64,000 nucleotides of DNA. Source: Schistosoma haematobium. Its lineage: Eukaryota > Platyhelminthes > Trematoda > Strigeidida > Schistosomatidae. The translations under genes and the position numbers were made by a program. This document shows positions 57,881-64,000 of the stretch, one piece after another; the first letter of the stretch is position 1, and every line of letters begins with the position of its first letter. The DNA is taken from NCBI RefSeq assembly GCF_000699445.3, contig NC_067198.1:8988801-9052800 (forward strand). The letters are read 5' to 3'. Under the pieces are notes generated by a model. The model saw only the letters and a list, made by a program, of their open reading frames with translations, did no database searches and was not told where the DNA came from.

Positions 57881-57882
57881 TC

Positions 57883-58203
57883 TGTAGCGGTAAATAAATC
57901 CCCAAAATAAATAGCATTAAGTTTTCGACATTGGATGCTGACCATATGTTTTAGTGGACTCATCTAGCTGAAGGCGCTCGGTCAGGCATCCGCACCAGAT
58001 CACGTGTGGTAACGCCGTGCTCAACATCAACCGCAATCGCTAGCCAGATTAGATCAGAGAATTCCGATATATTGGTCATCGCCAAATATACTCTTCCGAT
58101 CTCCTCGACTCTGTCTTTTGATTTCTCTTGGTGGGAACGAAATATATTAGAAGGTGTTACTGGTAGAAGCGTTGTCAAACACTGAATACCTGTGACATCA
58201 TCA
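57883..58203 (+). repeat. 3' LTR
   Basis: 321 bp, same ends and, by eye, same sequence as the 5' LTR. Followed by ACAA, the second copy of the target site. Confidence 0.9.
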
Positions 58204-58207
58204 ACAA

Positions 58208-59194
58208 TTTCAAGATCTCGGAGAATTTTTAGGAATATTTTTAGCACCAAGCATAGTACAGATAATCGAAACGGTTGCAGCTCATACTGTGGAGATTGAC
58301 GCATACTGTCATGATAAAGGAGAGACAGTCATGTTCCTCAACACTGATTCAGAACCTTCCAACTGAATTGCAATCGAAATTCATTATAAACTATATCACA
58401 CAAACGGAAAACTCCTAGGTTTATTTATCCCAGAGTTTTAGTGATAACTGGCAAAACCAGAGCGAGTTTTTGGAAGAAGGCTCGAACTAATCTGATATCA
58501 TGGTAGAAGTTCGACTCTGTTCAGACGTGATTGTTTGAAATCCACGACGTTCATATTCAAACATATTGTGGAGAACGACCAAGTCTTCACAGATCATCAC
58601 CACCTCAGTAACTCAACAGATCACTGACTTCTCGTACCAACTATTCTATGAGGAATCTTCTTCCAGGAGACACAACTTAGGTCTCATAAGTAAACTGTAT
58701 TAGTCGAATATCAATTTACATAAAATCCTATAAACTCTTCTCCACTCGCAGCAACATAATGCAATGAAGTTACTTCTACTATCTATGATGATTAGCAGTA
58801 TTTGAATTATAGTATGAACTAAGAATCCCAGAAATAACGTATTAGGATCAAGAAGTACTAGATAAGCACAAAACAATGTACTGTATTTGGAATTCAAAAT
58901 CAAGCATTGAACAAGTACGAAGGAATCATTAGTTTACTCAAACACCACACTATCCCTCTGTAGATGTTACGCCTTGTTATCCAAAATTCAATATCATCTC
59001 CCTTCAACTTTTTATAGAGCATAAATAGGGTATTCCGACTTTTGACAGCTCAGATACTAACATTGACTTTGTTGTGAAGTATCTCTTTCCTATTCAGAAA
59101 AGGTTTGAAGCATTCACCGTAAAACTATCCCTAGTCTTCAAAAAAACAGTGTCATCTTACAAACTACATCGTTTTCTTTAGCTGCATTGGACCC
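58208..59194. other. Non-coding stretch right of the LTR element
   Basis: No gene or recognisable element. Confidence 0.4.
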
Positions 59195-59470
59195 TAACCA
59201 CACGACCCTTGAAGCCGAGCACATACTAACTGAAAAGACTTATATTCAACAATTGGCACGAAGAGAAATTTAACTATGGAGAACGCGTTAAATGTATGTC
59301 TGTTGCATTCTCGAGATGTCTGCTCAATAATATACAAGAGAAAACTGGTCTCGATCCAGGTCAAGGCCTTGACACCGTAAGCTAACCGGTTCAAACATGG
59401 GGTTAGAAATGTGTGAGTCCAAGTTTAGAGTAACGAACTTGAGCAGAGAAAAATAAAACTATTATAACAC
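59195..59470. repeat. Unclassified repeat family, copy 3 (diverged)
   Basis: CTAACCACACGACCCTTGAAG, then CACATACTAACTGAAAAGACTT, corresponds block by block to the copies at 50,345 and 51,725. Weaker match than those two. Confidence 0.35.
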
Positions 59471-59734
59471 CTCAGTAATTGACAAGCTTGTAAAAGGGTA
59501 GACGAGACGACTGGGACGCCACATCATTTATTCTCGATTCAAATTAATGTAAAAAGATATATAAGTTAGCATATGACAGACATGGTCACACCGCACAAAC
59601 AATCAAAGAATTTGATTATGTCGAATCTAAGCATCGGTGAAGAAGAATAGAGTACTAATGGTTATATTTAAATTATAGGAGCTTCGGAATAGAAACGAGC
59701 ATGGCATTGAATCTTACACTGAACAAAAACTTAT
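59471..59734. other. Non-coding stretch
   Basis: Nothing recognisable. Confidence 0.35.
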
Positions 59735-60910
59735 GGTTTATGGAATAACCAGGAGAATGTACTGGCACTTCATGAGGATCTGACTCGACTCCAAAGTTGG
59801 GCAGATGACAATGGACTTATCTTTAACACTTCAAAGTGTGAAGCAGTCCATCTGAGACATGTTGCAGACAACAGCTACAACTTTAGAAACTCCTCTCTAG
59901 AAGTATCCCAAGTTGACAAAGATTTAGGAATGCTTGTACCCTGCGATTTGAAGTCTCACGCTAGCCGTGACAAAAATACCTTTCGAGCAGACCTTGCACT
60001 GAGAATATTGAAGTGCATTTTAGGCAGGTTTAATGGAAAAACTTTTCTCATAATCTTCAACAGTTTTATTCGTCCCCATTTAGAGTACGGAAACATAGTA
60101 TTCCCTTCCTCACTCCAAAAGGATAAGTGCATTCTGGATCGTATCCAAAGGCGGGCCACGAAATCAGCTCGGAGACTCAAATTCAAGCCTTATGCAGAGC
60201 GTCTTCAATCACTAAACCTTTACCCTATAGATTATAGAGGTGACCTTCTAGTTGCTTACAGTATCCATAGCGCTTCTGGACATCCCCTTAGACTCCTACT
60301 TCAGTTTAGCTCCAACACAAACCCAAGAGGCAACACCCAGAAACTGGAGACATAATATGGCAGAACGGACTATAGACACACCATCTTCTCCTTACTAGTA
60401 GTCAAATGCTTGGATTCGCTGCCGGCTGAGCTAGTCCAAGCGACATCCCAGGAGTCCTTTAAGTGGAAACTTGACCTATTCCTAAGAACTAAGGGTAACA
60501 TCTTACTATGATTTACCAATTTCTTTTTTCCTCTATTATGTTTAATATGTGACACCTTAGGTTGATTGGTTAAGAGTTCACCCCTAACAACTAAGCATAT
60601 GTCAAAACAGTATAGTTCAAGTATTCATTCACCTCCTTATTTTGACTAGGTGTTATATTTCCTATAATCCTACATTGAATGTTGAGAGGCTTTGTTTGTG
60701 ACTGCGAGAAGATCTAAATAAAGATATATTCATTACTTGTCTGGTTTCTCCTATCGATAGCACGAGTGTTACCTAGAGGCATGAAAAGTATACCTAGGTT
60801 CCTGCTTGGAGGTATTGTTGACCCACTGCTACTAGACATGGAAGCCCGTTAAGCAATACCTTCTTCTATTCCGTCCTAAACCATTTGAATCATTTGAACG
60901 TATGAACAAA
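59735..60910 (+). mobile_element. CR1-like non-LTR element, 5'-truncated
   Basis: It begins inside the reverse transcriptase (ALHEDLTRLQSWADDNGLIF near 59,763) and continues through LEVSQVDKDLGMLV, SFIRPHLEYGNIVFPSSLQK (near 60,063) and RIQRRATKSARRLKF to about 60,355. After a frame break the C-terminal block follows near 60,402, then a 3' UTR to about 60,910 shared with 33,140-33,310. The single frame 59,930-60,355 is the longest intact piece. Same family as the interrupted copy at 30.6-33.3 kb and better preserved. Confidence 0.8.
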
Positions 60911-61726
60911 ACTAGATGTTGGTATTTTGCAAACTATGAATTAAGTGAAATAATTCTAAACATGACATCCGTGATTTGTTATGTCGCATTTACTTCTCTA
61001 TATATATAAGCTTCACTTTTCCTCTTTCGAAATACGACAGCTACCGATTTATAGAGTAACCAGACTACGTCAAACCCATCAGAATGTTTTCACGAAGAAA
61101 AGTTTACTGATGACGAACTTTATTTCAATAGTATGTTGAACCCGTTTACAGATACTTGGCCTAATGCCTTTCAAATTGAACAGAGATCAGTGTTACCTGT
61201 CAACAGTTAGTGACCTTTACATACCCAATTATCTTCCATATAGTTTGTCTCACAACTCATAATTTTCATCCTTACTATCACTATTACAGTTATTCTCGGG
61301 AATACGTCCCACGCAAAACACCAAATATCACCGCCACGCTATAATATTCAACTTATTTCATGTATTTATATCCATTTTTACTTTTCTCCACACATTTTTA
61401 TTCAACTTTTATCACTCCCATTGAAAGCTCATCATAATAGTTGGAAGCTCGAGAAACTCTTTTGTCATTAGGTGGATGTAGTCATTCATACTTTAGACAT
61501 TCGAACCATCATGGTGGCAAGTGTTGTAGTTCATTAGTGGCTCAAAGCCAGAAAACTGTTCTTACGTCAGGAACTGAATGTATAAAAACGCTTTCAATTG
61601 GCAGTGGCTTGACATAAAGACATTAGATCTTAATTTATTATCATCTCATTCCATTACTCTTCGTTAAAACCTAAAGCTGAGATCTATGTAGTTACAAGAC
61701 AACTACTAATCCATCAACATTACTGT
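60911..61726. other. Non-coding stretch
   Basis: No gene. About 61,225-61,320 faintly resembles the 3' UTR of RTE family A. Confidence 0.35.
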
Positions 61727-62010
61727 TCTAGCAGCAAATAAATCCCCAAAAACAAGAGTTCTGTAAGTCTTAAACACTGATGCTGACCTTATTGGTTCTA
61801 ATGGATACACCTAGCTTCAGGCGCCCAGTTACGCATCCACACCAGATCACGATTGTGTACACCGTGCTACACATCTCCTGCAAACGCTGACCAAAATAGA
61901 TTAGTCAAGTCTCGATACATCGACAGCCTATCAAATATATCTTCGAACCTAATACAAGAGACATTTTGGATGGATGTGATTGTCTAAGCTTTCCCAACAG
62001 GTGCAGGTAG
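61727..62010 (+). repeat. Decayed LTR of the same gypsy family
   Basis: AGCAGCAAATAAATCCCCAAAA, GATGCTGACC, ACACCTAGCTTCAGGCGC and CACACCAGATCACG follow the order of the intact LTR (52,970-53,080) with many changes. An old relative of the 52,967-58,203 element. Confidence 0.65.
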
Positions 62011-62454
62011 CCCTAAACAAATCGGATTGCACTTAAATCAGATACCTTCTATATCAATTATTCTATATTTGTCAGTTACCGAATTTCATTATTTGAACAA
62101 CTGTCACTGAACACAAAGTTACAGTAAATAGATTACTACAAGAACAGTCCATTAAAAATCAAATAACTAACTGAATGCAGAGTAAATTAATGCGACTGAA
62201 ATTCATTGAACAGAACTCGCTAAGCTAAAACCTCAGTAAATTAATACATAAATTTCAAAATCACTTTTCTTCCCTATACGTTGTATTCGATTTCACATCC
62301 ACAATAATTCTTCAAACTTCCTATTATTCTTCGTATTGTCTTTTAGGTAATTTATCTAGTGGTGAACACTTGCGTGTTTTGATTAAAAGAAGCATTCTAT
62401 CGGGTGATTGGATTAGTCAATGGCTAATCCTCATGAGTTGGAGGAAGATGCAGA

Positions 62455-62820
62455 TTGGTACCTTCATATACTCTTCCGATTGGGCGATCGGAGGGGTCTT
62501 ATAAAAATGAGTAAACAACACAACGAGATAGATGCAAGACACTGAGCCGAGGTACAGCATAATCGGCAGGAGACTCCTAGCCATGTATTGTCATTTTTCT
62601 ATGCTTTCGACACTCTGCGGAAGGCGGCGAGTTCATTCTTTTAACCGACAACAAACCTCTAACCCCCTCCCCTAGGTCGTCTTACCCCGAGATTCATGTC
62701 AACTAAACTACATTTTACAGTCTGCTCCAGATATATAGCACACTTCTAGGACAAACACCGTAGTGGCAGACGCTTTGTCCCATATAACCTCTTTGGATAG
62801 TTTCTAAGGAATCGAATCAG
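62455..62820 (+). mobile_element. Gypsy RNase H relic
   Basis: SDWAIGGVL, LLAMYC, TVVADALSHITSLDSF and other fragments match the RNase H to integrase linker of the intact element (about 55,735-56,105), with stops and deletions. Together with the decayed LTR at 61.7 kb this is the wreck of an older insertion. Confidence 0.65.
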
Positions 62821-63197
62821 GGTCACTTACTACTGATAATTATATATAGTATGCTTTTTATCGTTTATATAATTTTTTTCAAAATGTAAGAACCAACAGA
62901 TCGTGTTCTGATAAACCTTTGTACTTGTTTAACGAAATGACAAATTCTTATCATTTTAAAGTTATGTAATGAATTTTGTTTTTTAATAACTTACTACAGC
63001 GATAAACGAAGACTAAGTTTCGTAATTACAACTTGTGTCCGAACTTGTCAGGTTAGCCATAGTGACCAATCAATTCTCGGACGAAGTTTCTCGGCATGGC
63101 TTTCACATGTTTACATTATAGCTTATGTCAGTTCGTGAATAACATTCTCATCTATATTCGTATCCTCGGTTTCTTAATGTGGGTTTGTAGAATTATG
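62821..63197. other. Non-coding stretch left of BEL/Pao LTR
   Basis: Nothing recognisable. The five bases before the LTR (63,193-63,197, TTATG) would be its target site copy; the partner lies outside the window. Confidence 0.35.
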
Positions 63198-63593
63198 TGT
63201 TACGTCCAAGTTTTGCTCGTCCTAGTTATTGAAGTACGGACTACCGATCTACTTGCAAATTACGAACCCAAATTAACAACAGAACCAAGCTCCAATTTAG
63301 ATACCAAATTTATTCGTAATTCACAAATAATCGACAAAATGGCGTTCCAACAACAATAATTATAACAATTACAAAATAAACCTTCAATTTTGTAGGATCC
63401 CGGAGCAAAACTCCCAAATACCAAACCAAAGACAAAGAGAGCACCAAAATACCAAACCAAAATGTCCGAAAATAATGATATAAACAAACAAGTTCAAAAG
63501 TTAAGTAAAACAATTACATCCAAAATCACAGTAAATTATTAATGTACAACAAAAGGTTTTAATCCGCCAAATGTCTTCAGTTCTCCCGTAACA
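63198..63593 (-). repeat. 3' LTR of BEL/Pao retrotransposon
   Basis: On the minus strand it starts TGTTACG at 63,593 right after a purine-rich tract (GGTCGGGAG) and ends CGTAACA at 63,198, giving 396 bp with 7-bp complementary ends. Open frames inside it, on both strands, are incidental. Confidence 0.65.
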
Positions 63594-63738
63594 CTCCCGA
63601 CCAAATGAACCTTGGTTCTTTTCACAGACAACAAGAATCCAAGTATATGCATCACAAACAATCAATAACAAACACTCAGTATACCAACAAACTCGTGATC
63701 CCTAGGACTTACACCAGTAGGCCTAGGGACCCGAGTAG

Positions 63739-64000
63739 CTACCTACCATCTACGGCTTCAAGAAGACACAGTTTTCTAATATCTCTCACTAGGATCCCCT
63801 TTCTTGTTCTTAGTTCTACCTGCCCCACTAATCTATCCTTACTTGGTAACACTCTCTGCACTAGACCTAAGGGCCATTTGTTTTTCTCGGAGAACTCGGA
63901 ACATATCATTACTAAGTCACCCTCTCGTATGTTCCTCTCTAGTTGGGTCCACTTGTATCTACACTGCAACAGCAAAACATATTCCTTAGACCAACGTCTC
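63739..64000 (-). CDS. pol: BEL/Pao Pol, C-terminal end (partial)
   Basis: The frame enters from beyond the right edge and ends at 63,739. RRWSKEYVLLLQ.., then RNIREGDLVMICSEFSEKNK and KWPLGLVQRVLPSKDRLVGQ, with a final IRKLCLLE, is the characteristic C-terminal domain after the integrase of BEL/Pao elements (the domain catalogued as DUF5641). No breaks in the visible 87 codons. Known schistosome BEL elements are Sinbad and Saci-1; which this is cannot be told from the fragment. The matching LTR lies at 63,198-63,593. Confidence 0.8.
   Translation of the reverse strand, partial: RRWSKEYVLLLQCRYKWTQLERNIREGDLVMICSEFSEKNKWPLGLVQRVLPSKDRLVGQVELRTRKGILVRDIRKLCLLEAVDGR

Larger units (their letters stand above)
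52967..58203 (+). mobile_element. Ty3-gypsy LTR retrotransposon, CsRn1/Boudicca type, young copy
   Basis: A 5,237-bp element with two 321-bp LTRs that I read as identical, flanked by the 4-bp duplication ACAA (52,963-52,966; 58,204-58,207). The order is LTR, primer site, gag, pol (protease, reverse transcriptase, RNase H, integrase), polypurine tract, LTR. The CHCC-type Gag finger and the tRNA-Trp-like primer site place it in the CsRn1 clade, to which Boudicca of S. mansoni belongs. Identical LTRs imply recent insertion. One base is missing in the integrase region, so this copy cannot encode a full Pol unless that is a sequencing error. No env-like gene is present. Confidence 0.92.

Noticed and set aside
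63096..63359. 87-codon frame at the right end
   Set aside because: Overlaps the BEL/Pao LTR and its flank, opposite to the element's orientation.
1..64000. CRISPR array, bacterial operon, spliced-leader RNA, rRNA
   Set aside because: No regularly spaced repeats, no prokaryotic gene organisation, and no match to the schistosome spliced-leader start (AACCGTCACGG) on inspection.

Overview
This window looks like nuclear DNA of a blood fluke (Schistosoma or a close trematode). It is AT-rich with large introns. It carries hammerhead-ribozyme SINEs of the Smalpha type, Penelope-like, RTE-type and CR1-like retroelements, a CsRn1/Boudicca-type Ty3-gypsy element and the end of a BEL/Pao element. Family names come from memory of protein motifs; no database was searched, so the exact species is open. 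Only two host genes are visible.

Layout. 1-10.3 kb is intergenic or intronic DNA holding mostly decayed tRNA-derived SINEs (several with hammerhead cores) and a Penelope-like 3' tail. 10.3-11.8 kb (minus) is the first coding exon of a protocadherin: signal peptide, two complete cadherin repeats and part of a third, ending at a GTAAGT donor; the rest of that gene lies beyond the left edge. 11.8-18.7 kb has no recognisable gene but a well-preserved hammerhead SINE pair at 14.5-15.0 kb. 18.7-21.2 kb (minus) is an almost intact Penelope-like element with reverse transcriptase and GIY-YIG endonuclease. 21.2-33.4 kb is a TE graveyard: Smalpha with ribozyme, a solo LTR, RTE fragments, a decayed non-LTR element, and a CR1-like element interrupted by a later RTE insertion.

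33,780-48,119 (plus) is a complete five-exon ubiquitin-specific protease gene of the USP38/USP35 type. Its exons join in frame to a predicted 997 residues, and its introns are packed with RTE and Penelope debris. 49.6-50.3 kb holds an internally deleted RTE.

52,967-58,203 is a young LTR retrotransposon: 321-bp LTRs that look identical, a 4-bp target duplication, a tRNA-Trp-like primer site, gag and pol, with a one-base break in the integrase. 58.2-63.2 kb carries a second CR1-like copy and relics of an older gypsy element. 63.2-64 kb (minus) is the 3' LTR and the C-terminal end of pol of a BEL/Pao element running off the right edge.

The most unusual signals are the two SINE families whose hammerhead helices differ in a covarying way, the recurrent arrangement in which an antisense tail abuts the 5' end of a full SINE copy, a 29-bp RTE insertion with a 15-bp target duplication, and the nearly intact Penelope-like and gypsy elements.
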